From Chrysomallon squamiferum (Eukaryota; Mollusca; Gastropoda; Neomphalida; Peltospiridae): a DNA stretch of 64,000 nt. The notes under the pieces were generated by a model that was not told the DNA's origin, made no database searches, and saw nothing but the letters and a program-made list of their open reading frames with translations. Positions 45,601 to 56,500 of the stretch are shown piece by piece (the stretch's first letter is position 1; each line of letters opens with the position of its first letter). Both the position numbers and the translations under genes were made by a program. The stretch is taken from NCBI GenBank assembly GCA_012295275.1, contig CM022671.1, positions 36,591,683 to 36,655,682 on the forward strand. The letters run 5' to 3'.

Positions 45601-46856
45601 TAATACTGAATATCAGCCCCTTCACAAATGCAATCGTGAAATAACTAAAAAATTAACTGTTGAGTCAAACATGAGTATTGTATTATTTGTAACAATATTA
45701 ATAATTTTTTATTGTTATATATATTTTTTTTTTTTTTTAGAAAGGCTAAATATTACTGAGGTGTTTTTTTCTTTAAAAGATGTTGGTTCATAAAACAGAG
45801 AATTATATCAGATAACAGACCATTTGTATTACAACTTCACATAATTATAATACACAAACCCTGAATACTACTACTAGTCCTACATTGACAAATAAGTAAA
45901 GAAATTATATTTTTGCATAACTGACATATTTAACTTAGAAATGTTTCTCAAATTTGAAAATCATATATCCTTAATACAAATGATTGCATTTGACTGATAA
46001 TTTTGAACAGAAAGCTTAAATTAATGTTAACAAATTGCTTTTGAAGTGATATGCTAATTACTTAATGTGTAATAATTATTGTAAATATAAAACAGATGTA
46101 TTAAAGTGAAAACAGCCATAAAACCCATTAAAAATGTTTGTGAAAATAAGTCATAATTGAATATTTATGAAATAAATATATTAATGTTTCATAATGAATA
46201 CTAAATATTAAATGTTTTACAAACAAGTTAAACATTGCATTCATGTAAATATTAAAAATTAACAAGTAATTTGAAAATACATATGCTGTACTCATAATGA
46301 TCAACTTTTAATTATTTATTATTATTATTGGTTTTTTTTAAATTAATTTAGATACACTTATTTTATATAAGTAATAAAATAAATAAATAAAAATAAAATT
46401 AATTTAACAAAACATTTTTTTTTTTCTTTTTTATGGCTATTCTTCATTATTTTTAATATAATATTAATAACAATTTTTAGTGCAGGCCCAGTACATGTCG
46501 GATACGATATCGAAAAGAACGACAATATCACTAGTTCAAAAAACAAATAAATAGTAAAATACATGCTAATATTATTCTATATCAGTTTAACTAACTGACT
46601 GGTAATAAATCTGATCATCAAAATAAATATTTCTTATATCATAGGACACACTGACACGGACAGTTACACTGGCTGTGCAAAAACATTTTACACGTGCTAT
46701 AGCCTATAGATAATATAATGTATTATACCATATACGAAGTTAGACGTCAAACGAAGGAAGGGGTAACAATAATTGTAAACAATTTTAAAAGTACTTTAGA
46801 AACTTACCGGATAAGAAAAGTAAACCTAAGATTCCTAATACGAGTAAATATTTCAT
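29771..46856 (-). CDS. HSP90B1: Endoplasmin / GRP94, ER-resident HSP90 chaperone, complete 18-exon gene
   Basis: Exons in gene order: 46856-46808, 44960-44849, 41468-41327, 41013-40897, 36564-36369, 35719-35590, 35149-35038, 34065-33884, 33790-33601, 33408-33331, 32981-32821, 32555-32384, 31980-31735, 31496-31360, 31172-31094, 30916-30761, 30553-30416, 29800-29771. They total 2427 nt, 808 residues, close to the vertebrate length. Seen: signal peptide [20 protein letters not shown]; ATPase domain with [15 protein letters not shown] (catalytic Glu), DTGIGMT and [10 protein letters not shown]; an acidic linker in exon 8; middle-domain [20 protein letters not shown]-terminal dimerisation region ([24 protein letters not shown]); an acidic tail; and KDEL. 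Known: ATP-driven folding of secreted and membrane clients, such as integrins and Toll-like receptors, in the ER. The last intron leaves SEDKTKDEL alone in a 30-nt coding exon. Intron 12 has a GC donor. Confidence 0.98.
36565..40896. other. HSP90B1 intron 4, no feature recognised
   Basis: A+T-rich sequence of about 4.3 kb with a poly-A run next to the exon 5 acceptor (36587-36616) and short T tracts near 40310-40330. No tandem arrays, open domains or RNA genes were seen. Confidence 0.6.
41709..42492. repeat. Foldback family of about 72 bp in HSP90B1 intron 2: one inverted and three direct copies
   Basis: Direct copies at about 42152-42229, 42301-42372 and 42422-42492 share CAGAAATGAT, TTACACAGATTTTTAAA, GTAACCTTTTTTGCATATAA. 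The segment 41709-41778 is their reverse complement (GCAAAAAGGTTACATGTTT to TTTCTGATA). An inverted pair about 520 bases apart is typical of a small non-autonomous DNA transposon or foldback element. No protein is encoded. Confidence 0.75.
42493..44848. other. Remainder of HSP90B1 intron 2, no feature recognised
   Basis: Unique-looking A+T-rich sequence. A T tract (44801-44814) lies near the exon 2 donor. No open frame with recognisable content. Confidence 0.55.
44961..46807. other. HSP90B1 intron 1, no feature recognised
   Basis: A+T-rich sequence with short poly-A/T tracts (45725-45740, 46408-46432). It splits the signal-peptide codons after the first 16 residues. Confidence 0.55.
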
Positions 46857-46973
46857 ATTTGCCCTCTAGAGGAGGAGGACGCGAAAAACAGCGTTTGTTT
46901 GCTCGGATGAGAACCGTCCTTGCTCTTTTGGATGCAGGAACTTTCTGGGGAATCCCTTCCGCTGCAGAACTAA

Positions 46974-46992
46974 CCAATCACCAGTCCCCACA
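46974..46992 (+). promoter_or_regulatory. ER-stress-element-like motif 1 upstream of HSP90B1
   Basis: CCAAT, nine bases, then CCACA. The established ERSE is CCAAT-N9-CCACG (NF-Y plus ATF6), so this has one mismatch. It lies 118 bases upstream of the HSP90B1 ATG, in inverted orientation relative to that gene. Confidence 0.55.
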
Positions 46993-47006
46993 TTCCTTCA
47001 TTTTAA

Positions 47007-47025
47007 CCAATGAAAGCCACCCAAG
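47007..47025 (+). promoter_or_regulatory. ER-stress-element-like motif 2 upstream of HSP90B1
   Basis: CCAAT, exactly nine bases, then CCAAG: one mismatch to the ERSE consensus in its distal half. Same orientation as motif 1. Confidence 0.55.
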
Positions 47026-47045
47026 TCGATGAACCCAAGTCTCTA

Positions 47046-47064
47046 CTTGGCCTTATTCGATTGG
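47046..47064 (-). promoter_or_regulatory. ER-stress-element-like motif 3 upstream of HSP90B1
   Basis: On the minus strand CCAAT-N9-CCAAG (plus strand CTTGG-N9-ATTGG), in the direction of HSP90B1. A CCACGTGG palindrome at 47175-47182 lies further upstream and could bind bZIP or bHLH factors. Confidence 0.55.
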
Positions 47065-47350
47065 CCCGCGTTGAATAGTACTAAAAATAGAATGACTGGT
47101 TTTGTGAAGCAAACCCCCAGCAACATTTTTTTTTCGGAACGTCTCGGCTACAGTCAGTAACAGTCCTAAAACTTCCACGTGGTTTTACGCAGACTGGCAG
47201 TCTACATTAATAATATTGTAGTTTGATTAACTGACACAGTTATTTCCTTTATTACAGCAACACCATTCATCAGCTAAGAATTGCGTTACACGTTGCAAAT
47301 ATTTTAGTAACTTCCTTCAACCAGTCTCGAATTTAATCTATGGTCTACCT

Positions 47351-47351
47351 G

Positions 47352-47407
<56 letters not shown>
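47351..47407. repeat. (TTA)n microsatellite
   Basis: About 18 uninterrupted TTA units. Confidence 0.95.
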
Positions 47408-47409
<2 letters not shown>

Positions 47410-47893
47410 AGAGAAATAACTGTAACAATTAAACTTAAAGTTCACCAAATTACACGCTCTCTCTCCCGCTCTTTCTTTTATATCCACGTATGTGTGTCTA
47501 TATTCCATTTCATTTTGTTTATAAATTATTGAATTCATTAATATTAAATGCCTATTAATTTATAAATTTTCTCGGAGTAATTAAAAAGTGCACATGCTGT
47601 GGAAAATGTAATCGTTATAATTATACGTACGTGTCAGCAACAAAAACAATGACGTGGCAGTAAATAGAAACAGTTTACTACGTTCACGTGTACAGAGCAG
47701 TATCAGCTGTTTTTGTGGCAGTAATACTGTACCAGAGAATGACAGTTATTTTTTTGATGTATTCCTTTTCTGAAACTGTTTTATGTCATGTTCGAAGAAA
47801 GTTGAATAACACCGTTTATAAATATGTATGTCTGTCGGTGCATTGAATGAATGTACTGTTATTTATGCGTGTCTGAATAGCTGTATGTGTCTG

Positions 47894-47896
<3 letters not shown>

Positions 47897-47952
<56 letters not shown>
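47897..47952. repeat. (GA)n microsatellite
   Basis: Uninterrupted GA run of about 28 units. Confidence 0.95.
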
Positions 47953-47954
<2 letters not shown>

Positions 47955-49612
47955 TTTGTAGAAGCCAGGTAACTGTTCAAGGTGGCTGCTTTACTACTAC
48001 GTTAAAATAAATACATAATTATACATTGATACTATCAGTAAATAGCTTATATTTATTAAATAATAAAGCTTTAGAAATTATTATGAAATTATCTCTCTCT
48101 TACACGATTTTATGCATTTCATTTGGGGATTTCGCACAAATACGCAATAAACCGAAATTAGCCGACTACGTACAACCTCTAACCCCGACCTTAAACAGTA
48201 TTTCCGGGTCAGAAATGTTGTGCTTGGTGATCGTAGCGCTGAATGGAGTAGGTTCAAACTAAAATAGTTTATCTTTGTGAACATTTAATCCTATAGGCAA
48301 TGCTATAGTTTCAACACAAAGGTCATGTGCGAATTTTACAGTAACAAATGTAAGTGATAACTGTTTATCTGTTTACAGTCCATATTAAGAGAAAATGGTA
48401 TCAGGTGTTGACCGTTTATGTTTCGGATATCATCAAGATCAATTGAAAGTGGCAAGTTAAGCCTTGCGTAAGATTAATTTTAGACAACTATCATGTCGCA
48501 TTCCATGTACTTCTTATATCTTCGATTTCTTCTTCTTGTTTCCCTTATATTCTTAGATTTCTTCTGCTACTACTTAATTTATAAAAAAAAAATAATAATA
48601 ATTAAAATATATAATAATAATAATAAATAAATAAAAAAAAAAAAAAAACAACACTTTAAGATTTAATCACTTTTAATGTACTTAGAATGAAAGAATTTGA
48701 TCGTACCTCCCATCAGTTTAAAAATAAATAAAGGTAAATTATTCCCTCACTGTATTCTTACTCTTATTCAAATATGTATAAAACTAGATGAAAATTAATG
48801 TAATGAATATAGAAAAAATAAAAATGTGATCTTGCAGTTAAGATCAATGCCTTGTCAGGAAAGATTTTATTGGATATTATGCTATTATTTGTTTTTCTGC
48901 TGGTGAAACAACAACAAACAAACTAACAAAAAAGAAATACACTCCCCACAAAAAACAACAAAAAAACAACAACAATCCCACAATAATAGTAGAAAGCTGA
49001 GATAACTGTCTCTGGTCTCTTTGGCAGATCAAATCAATCAATTTATCAAAAAGTAATATTAAATACATTTAAAAAATGAATGAAATATAAAATAAATAAA
49101 TTAATTAAAAAACCGAATGTAATATAAAATAAATTAATTAAAAAAATGAATGAAATATAAAATAAATAAATAAATAAATAAATAATAAATTGGTATTAAT
49201 AAGTAAATATATGTTTACAATATTAAAAACTGTTTTAACAGAAATATTTATTTTTTTTATTTTTTTTCTGCATCTGCAATGCGTAAAACTGATTTGCTGA
49301 TTTCATGTATTAGTATCATCTCTTCATGGTTTCTTGTGATTTACAGACTGCTGTATTTAGATTTAATTAAATACCTGTTACATCATTATACCATTTCATA
49401 TATTCATCATCAGCCTTAATGATATAGACAGAAGTGTGATGATTAAGCAGTTATTAGTGTTCAGTGGTCTAAAAGCTCCTTGAAGTGTTGTACACACATA
49501 CGTACACACACACGCATGCACACACACACACACACACACACACAAATATATATACCTATACATATATATATATATATAATATCACCCATACATACATATA
49601 CATACACACACA

Positions 49613-49763
49613 TACAGGGTGTCACAAATGTTTATCCATAGGCATGCAAATTGAAATATTCTGTTTTTAAATCAAGCTTATCCAGAGAGGTGGATTGTAA
49701 AGCAAGGTTAAACTGAATGGCCTTCTAGGTCTCCAAACTCAACAAAAGTCAACTTTTTTCTTT
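49613..49763 (+). mobile_element. Decayed mariner-like element: terminal motif plus transposase fragment
   Basis: TACAGGGTGTC at 49613-49623 resembles terminal repeats of Tc1/mariner-type elements. From 49688 one frame reads RWIVKQG, a stop, TEWPSRSPNSTKVNFFL, then TGA. This matches the C-terminal motif of mariner-type transposases (RWIGRGGP-x-x-WPPRSPDLTPLDFFLW), with the expected Trp turned into a stop. Two stops and loss of all upstream domains show it is dead. The second terminus was not found. Confidence 0.5.
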
Positions 49764-52700
49764 GAACTCGGCATTGTATGACAACTGGCCAGCAGTCACT
49801 GTACTAAGGGAGACAATCACCTCGGCATGTAACAATCTCAGTTCTCTACATTAAGAAATGTTCAGCTTATTTTATTTAATATATACTAAGTGTTGTGAAG
49901 TCCACGGCTGCCAGTTCAAGAATTAAAACATTTAAATATATTTTTACCTGTGATTGCAGACCTTTGGCACATCTCTATATTATATATATATATTATGATC
50001 AAATGAACTGCATTCAGGCTGAACGTTTTGTAGAAGTAAGTACTGTTATTTGTTAATTTATTGGTTGTGTGTAGATGTATTTGAACTGATATGTATGAAT
50101 AAATATATATGAACTGGTGTATGTGATTTGTGTATATGAGTAGATGTTTTTGTAAATGAATGTATGTGAGTAGGTTTGTATGTAAATGTGTTTTAAATGT
50201 AACTGAATATATATAATTATGTGTGTATGTGTGAATATGTATATGTGAATATGTATGCGAATGTGTGTATGTTAATATGTGTATATTACTATGTGTATGT
50301 TAATATGTGTGTATGAATGTGTGTGTGAATGTGTATGTATATTTTGAATGTAAATGTGGATGTATGAATGTGTGTGTGAATGTGTATGTATATTTTGAAT
50401 GTGAATGTGTATGTATGAATGTGTGGGTGTGGGTGTGTAATTCACTGATAGGGAACGTATTGGTGGTTAGAGGAACATGTTCTTTTTGATGTACAAGTAA
50501 ATTCTTTCTCCTTCAGTTGTGATGGTTTATCAAACACAAACATGAAACTGAATCTTACTGATAATCATTTATCACCTTATCTACCAAGCTTTTGTTCAAT
50601 ATTAAACAGCACTGAGATTTTGTTAAATTAGTATTCGTTGAATGTTATGCAAAATAAATAAATAAATAAATAATTATATAAATAAATACAAATATAAATA
50701 AATAAATATTTAATATAAAAAAATATCTAAATAAATATATATATATATATATAAAATGAAATAATAATAAAATAACAAATGAAAAAGGAGAGATAAAAAC
50801 ATTTTAAGAAGTTAGAGTTGTGTGTAGTGTTTGTTTTAGGTTTGGTAGAGAGACTCAAGTACTCACTTAACATGTTAATTCAAACATTGCTACAAGCAGT
50901 TTGTATTATCTCAGCACTGTATTTGAAACAATGATAATTTTTCAGAGTTTTATCATTTTCATTCTTAATAAAAAGAAATATACTATAAATCTTGAAACAA
51001 AGACGATTTCTGACACAGATTAATAAACAATCAAATTAACATTTTCATATTTGAATCAGATTTTAAAAATTTAATCCCTTTGTTTAATCATTTGTGTTTT
51101 GTGAAAGATTTCAGTTTATTTATTAGTTTTGTTTATTATTATTTCAGATTTAGTCTTTTCTCTCTGGTTTCATTGATATCATTATCATGACAGTGATTTT
51201 AATTTTTGAACTCTGTATTATATGAATATACCTGCTGTCAACCTCATGTACATGAATTTGTTTTCCTTCTTCAAAAAACAAACAGAAAAAACCCTTTCAT
51301 ACAGCCTGAAAAAACAGCTATCAATTTATTATTTATAGACATACCTACTTACTACAGATATGAAATGAATGTGAGTTTTGTATAGAAATCTCACACACAG
51401 ATCTGAACATGTTTTATAACACACAGACGTTCTTTGTGAGTAACTTCTGTTTACTTTTCACTAAGTAAATACCTGTTGATTTTATGTTGTTTACTCTTTC
51501 TGTAAATTATCTTTCACTTCCTTTTTTCTTCAAAAATGTACCTCATTAAATACTAATACAAACATTTCTTTTTTTTAAATTATTTTATCACAATATAAAT
51601 GTTTTTCCTTTTCAACAATTTGTGTTTTTTTTAATTTCATTTTCATTTTAAATTTTTGTATATATCTTTATGGAAAACAAATAATTAGATTGTAATACCA
51701 AAATGTGTTTGAATATCTAATACTGAATGAATGACAGAGAACCAGTTCCTTCCATTTTCACAGGAATTTTTTGTCAAATGAGGTAAGTTTCAGTGTCAGA
51801 AATATATTGTTTTTGATTCCAAATAACCTGTATAATCAATGAATCAAAAACAAATTGTTATCAGTGTTTGCTGGGTGTGTAGTGCCACTGTTGACTTAAA
51901 TGTGGGTATGTGATGCATGAAATCTGTTTTAATTTCACTTACTGTGTTCATCTCACTCAGTTGATCTGTGTACCATTTATAACATAAAAACAAAAATATT
52001 AAAAATAAAAGAAATAAATAAATAAAATGAAAATGTAAATAAATAAAATGAAAATGTAAATAAAAAAAATAAAAAAAGAATAATGATCCAGATAAAATTT
52101 TTAATTTTTTTTTAATTAAAAGTGACTGTTTCAAAGAAATAATGTTAGGGTTTTGACATGTTTCAAAGTTCACTGATAGGTAAAAGTGACAGATTAATAA
52201 CACTTTTTTGCTGGTAACATATAAACTCATGTCAGGTATTTTATTTCATCCCCTACTGAATCACTTTAATAACCACACAGTGCTAGGCTGTGACGACACT
52301 AATAGTCTCACTCCAAGTAATAACTTCTTACTTGGGCTAGTACTAGTAAGTGTAGTAGTAGTAGTAGCAGCAGAAATTATTATTATTATTAGCAGTAGCT
52401 GTAGTAATAGTAGCAGCAGAAATTAATATTAGTAGCAGTAATAGAAGTAATAGTAACTGTAGTAAGAAAAGGGTGTTTTGAATAAAGGTTAGTATAATAT
52501 ACAGTATACTGTGTTTTGTACAAGTCTGATACAGAAGTGTTCAAACAGGCCTGTAATGGACAACACAGGTTTATATTAATCTGGTGTGGATTAAAAAGGC
52601 CATTTACATTTAGCATAGCCACATGTGCTCAACCATAATTTGATTTATTAATCTCAAGTCACATAGGTCAAATTTTAGATGACAGTTTTGTGTCAGAGAT

Positions 52701-52870
52701 CAGACTCTTAAAAGTTTCCCTCCCCACTCCCTGGCAGAAGAAATGAGAGTGACTGTACAAAGTAAAATCATATGCTATCTTCAAAATTTACTTTTTATCA
52801 TTTTCTATTTCCAGTCTAAACAGGTATATCACTATTTGTAATAAAATAATTATTTTAGTTTTTAAAATAA

Positions 52871-52871
52871 G

Positions 52872-52912
<41 letters not shown>
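52871..52912. repeat. Poly-A tract
   Basis: About 42 consecutive A residues. It could be a retrosequence tail, but no body was recognised upstream. Confidence 0.9.
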
Positions 52913-52915
<3 letters not shown>

Positions 52916-53565
52916 TAGTAAGAAGATTAGTATAGTTTTTGATTATATTTAGTTTATAAAGATTTTGATTTAAAACAGATATTTAGTAAGAAGTAAATAA
53001 TAATACCTTGTCTGACAGCTGTGATTTACCTGTGTTGAGTGTCACAGCTCACTGGACAGTTGACAGATAACCTGTCAGGTGTTGTAGTCACACCTCTGTG
53101 TCACAGTTTGTCACACCTCTGTGTCACAGTTTGTCATGGGTCAAGAGAAAACAGCAACTACAAAAAGAATAAAAAAAATTAAAAAGTACACACTTAGTTA
53201 ATTTTATTATTATGTTTTAAAACTTGTTTGTTTCTGTCATTTAATAGATATCATTTACAGAGAAACAAATCTACAGTAAATGTTATTTGTGAGAAAGAAA
53301 GAAAAAAAGAATTATTGACTGATTTCTTCTTTTTGTACTTCTTCAGATAATTTATTTGTATGTGTACAGGTATACATGATTTTGTTTATAACTTATCTTA
53401 ATGTGTATACAGGTTTTTACACATATGATTATATGCATATGTTTGAACCTAGTTATGGGACAAAAGTATAGGTTTCTTTTTACACCTATTTATTTATTTA
53501 TTTCTGTTACAGGATTATACACTATGATTGTTACAGAAGATATTGCTGATGGCTAACAAGTCACC

Positions 53566-56500
53566 ATGTATGACAGTTTTGATATTGATGATTATGACTT
53601 TGAGGAGGAACAGCAGCCTCCTCACAAAAAGGAGTGGTATCAGTTGCGAAAGCCTGTTTGTCCATACATCTGTTCTACCCCACTTGACTTTAACATTGAG
53701 CGAGATTTCCTTAACAAAAATGTCTACCCAAATATTGCTGAATTTGCTAAAAACAGAGGCGTGGTCTTCTCCACCACTGACATCAGCTGGACTGCAGAGG
53801 ACAAAGTGTTCTCTAGTGGTGAGCTGCTGCGCTTTCTACTAGACTCAATCAGCAAGTGCTCTCCATTCTTCATCTGTCTGCTTGGTGAATGCTATGGTCC
53901 CCACAGACAGGGCAAGTGGACGCCACTGCCCGAAAAGGTGACCACTGTCCCCGAGAACTGCGATCCTCTGGACAAGAACTTCATGTTTGCTGCCTCGGCA
54001 GGGTACAGCTGGGTTCTGCAGGAGTCTCACCAAGGCTGCAGCATCACTGAACTGGAAATCATCCACGCTGCCTTCCTTGCCGATGATGGTCACAGCTTCT
54101 TTTACTTCCGGCAGCCTGAGCATCTTGAGGAGAAATACTTGTTGTCAGAGGAACACGAAGTCGACAGACTGTACCATGAGGAAAATGAACATTCCGGTTT
54201 GAAGATTAAAGACCTCAGACAGAGAATTGTGAAGAAAGATTTACCTGTCAAGTACTTCTCAACTCTAGAACAGCTGGCCAACCTTGTCTTAAATGACTGG
54301 ATTGACCTTATTGATCTGATGTACCCACCTCTAGTCAAACCTTTTAACTTCTTAGGTAACTTTTTTACTTTATCTTTTGTCTGTTTGCACTTGTTTCTGT
54401 TGCATTGTCTCTTTTCAAATTATTCCTTTTGTTATTGTAGTTGTTATCTCATTTTCTGTACTATTATACTATATTCTGTATGTAGTTATTACTCACTTCA
54501 TTCTGAAACAGTTTTTTGTCTGTAGTTAATAGTAACTTTATCTGAAGTTACTAATCATTTAACTCCTTGAGTGTCTGTAGCTTAAACTTTACAGTGAAAT
54601 GTATAGTTTTGTTTTTGACAGTGAAATGTATAGTTTTGTTTTTTACAGTGAAAAGTATAGTTTTGTTTCAGACAGTGAAATGTATAGTTTTGTTTTTGAC
54701 AGTGAAATGTATAGTTTTGTTTTGGACAGTGAAATGTATAGTTTTGTTTCAGACAGTGAAATGTATAGTTTTGTTTCAGACCGTGAAATGTATAGTTTTG
54801 TTTCAGACCGTGAAATGTATAGTTTTGTTTCAGACAGTGAAATGTATAGTTTTGTTTCAGACAATGAAACATATCATGAATGGCTGATTCAGGAATCATT
54901 TGCTGAAAATCGTCGCAGTGTTTATGTGAGTTGTCCAGAGAATGAGAGCGTCATCCAGCAGCTGTCTGAGTTTGCCCTCACTTCACTGGACACCGTCTGC
55001 TCAGACTACATGTGTGAACAAACAAACAACAGATACAGACACTCCTCTTCAGTGTTTGGATATAATAGGTTTGTCTCCTCATATCTTTATACAACAAAAA
55101 ACACACCATCTCACATTGTACATTAGTTTATCTGTACACATGATACTTTATGAAACAAAAAACACTGTTTTACATTGTACATTAGTTTATCTGTACACAT
55201 GGTACTTTATAAAACAAAAAACACATTAGTGAGTTGAACTTTGTATTTTACATTGTGCATTCTATACATATGGTGTGTTTTTGTTGCAGGCCGATGTTGG
55301 ACAGCACCAAGTACAAGTCAGTACTGTGTTTGACTGGAGACCGAGGGGCAGGCAAGTCATCCATTATTGCCAAGTGGCTGCAAGAGTTTGATTATCTGAG
55401 TGCAGACGTCCCCCTCATCAGTCACTTCATCGGCTGCAGCTCTCACAGCACTGACATCTGTGTGTTCCTAGACAAGTGTGTGCAAGTGTTACGTCAACAC
55501 TTTCTTAATCAGGGTAAGCATTTATGTGAGTTTTTATCAGTCTGAGAGAACATATATTTTAATGTTTTAACTGAAAAAGAATATCGTCCTTCCCCTGTAG
55601 TTCTAACACAGACACAGCCCAACATATCCATGTTCAGCCACACACACACACACACACAAACATGAATTTCCACTGTTCTGATATTTGTGTGAGGTGTTTT
55701 GTATATTTTTGTTTTTAGATAACATGGAAGCAGACTTGGATCACTTACATGAATGCTGCAGTTTCGAGGACAAACCAAACAATTTTCGAGATCTTTGTGA
55801 AGCCTTTATAGCTGCTGTGTCATTGGGACCATGTGTCCTTGTGCTTGATGGAATAGATGAACTTTGTGGAAGTGTCAGCCTTTCCCCTCAAACTGTAATT
55901 ATATTTTAGTCACATTATTTCACTGCAATGTCAAGAAAGTAGAGAATGAATTGTTAAAGATGTAAATTTGGAAGACATTAATAATGTTGTTTAATAATTC
56001 ATTCTGATTTAATAGTACAGTATAAGTTTAATAGTACACTGTGAGTTTAATATTACAGTGTGAGTTTAGTAGTACAGTGTGAGTTTAGTAGTACAGTGTG
56101 AGTTTAGTAGTACAGTGTGTGTTTATTAGTACAATGTGAGTTTAATATTACAATGTGAGTTTAGTATTACAGTGTGAGTTTAGTAGTACAGTGTGTGTTT
56201 ATTAGTACAATGTGAGTTTAATATTACAATGTGAGTTTAGTAGTACAGTGTGTGTTTATTAGTACAGTGTGAGTTTAGTAGTACAGTGTGAGTTTAATGG
56301 TGCAGTATGTATTTAATGGTACACTGTGAGTTTAGTAGTACAGTGTGAGTTTAGTAGTACAGTGTGAGTTTAATGGTGCAGTATGTATTTAATGGTACAC
56401 TGTGAGTTTAGTAGTACAGTGTGAGTTTAATGGTGCAGTATGTATTTAATGGTACACTGTGAGTTTAGTAGTACAGTGTGAGTTTAATAGTACAGCATGT

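Larger units (their letters stand above)
46857..53511. other. Divergent intergenic region between HSP90B1 and the TTC41-like gene
   Basis: The left 350 bases hold the HSP90B1 promoter motifs. Further right are (TTA)n at 47351-47407, (GA)n at 47897-47952, CA/TA runs at 49500-49610, a transposase fossil, GT-rich tetranucleotide-like sequence at 50090-50440 and a 42-base poly-A at about 52871-52912. The upstream untranslated exon of the TTC41-like gene must be here, since an acceptor (TTCTGTTACAG) ends at 53512, but it could not be placed. No protein-coding gene recognised. Confidence 0.6.

Noticed and set aside
46718-47032. 104-residue open frame over the HSP90B1 promoter and first exon
   Set aside because: Antisense to exon 1 and the promoter motifs; no similarity recognised.
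48080-48262. Locally G+C-richer stretch ending in GGTTCAAACT, considered as a tRNA or SINE B-box
   Set aside because: No matching A-box, acceptor stem or cloverleaf could be found upstream; left unassigned.
52869-52912. Poly-A run considered as a retrotransposon tail
   Set aside because: No reverse transcriptase, SINE body or target-site duplication recognised next to it.
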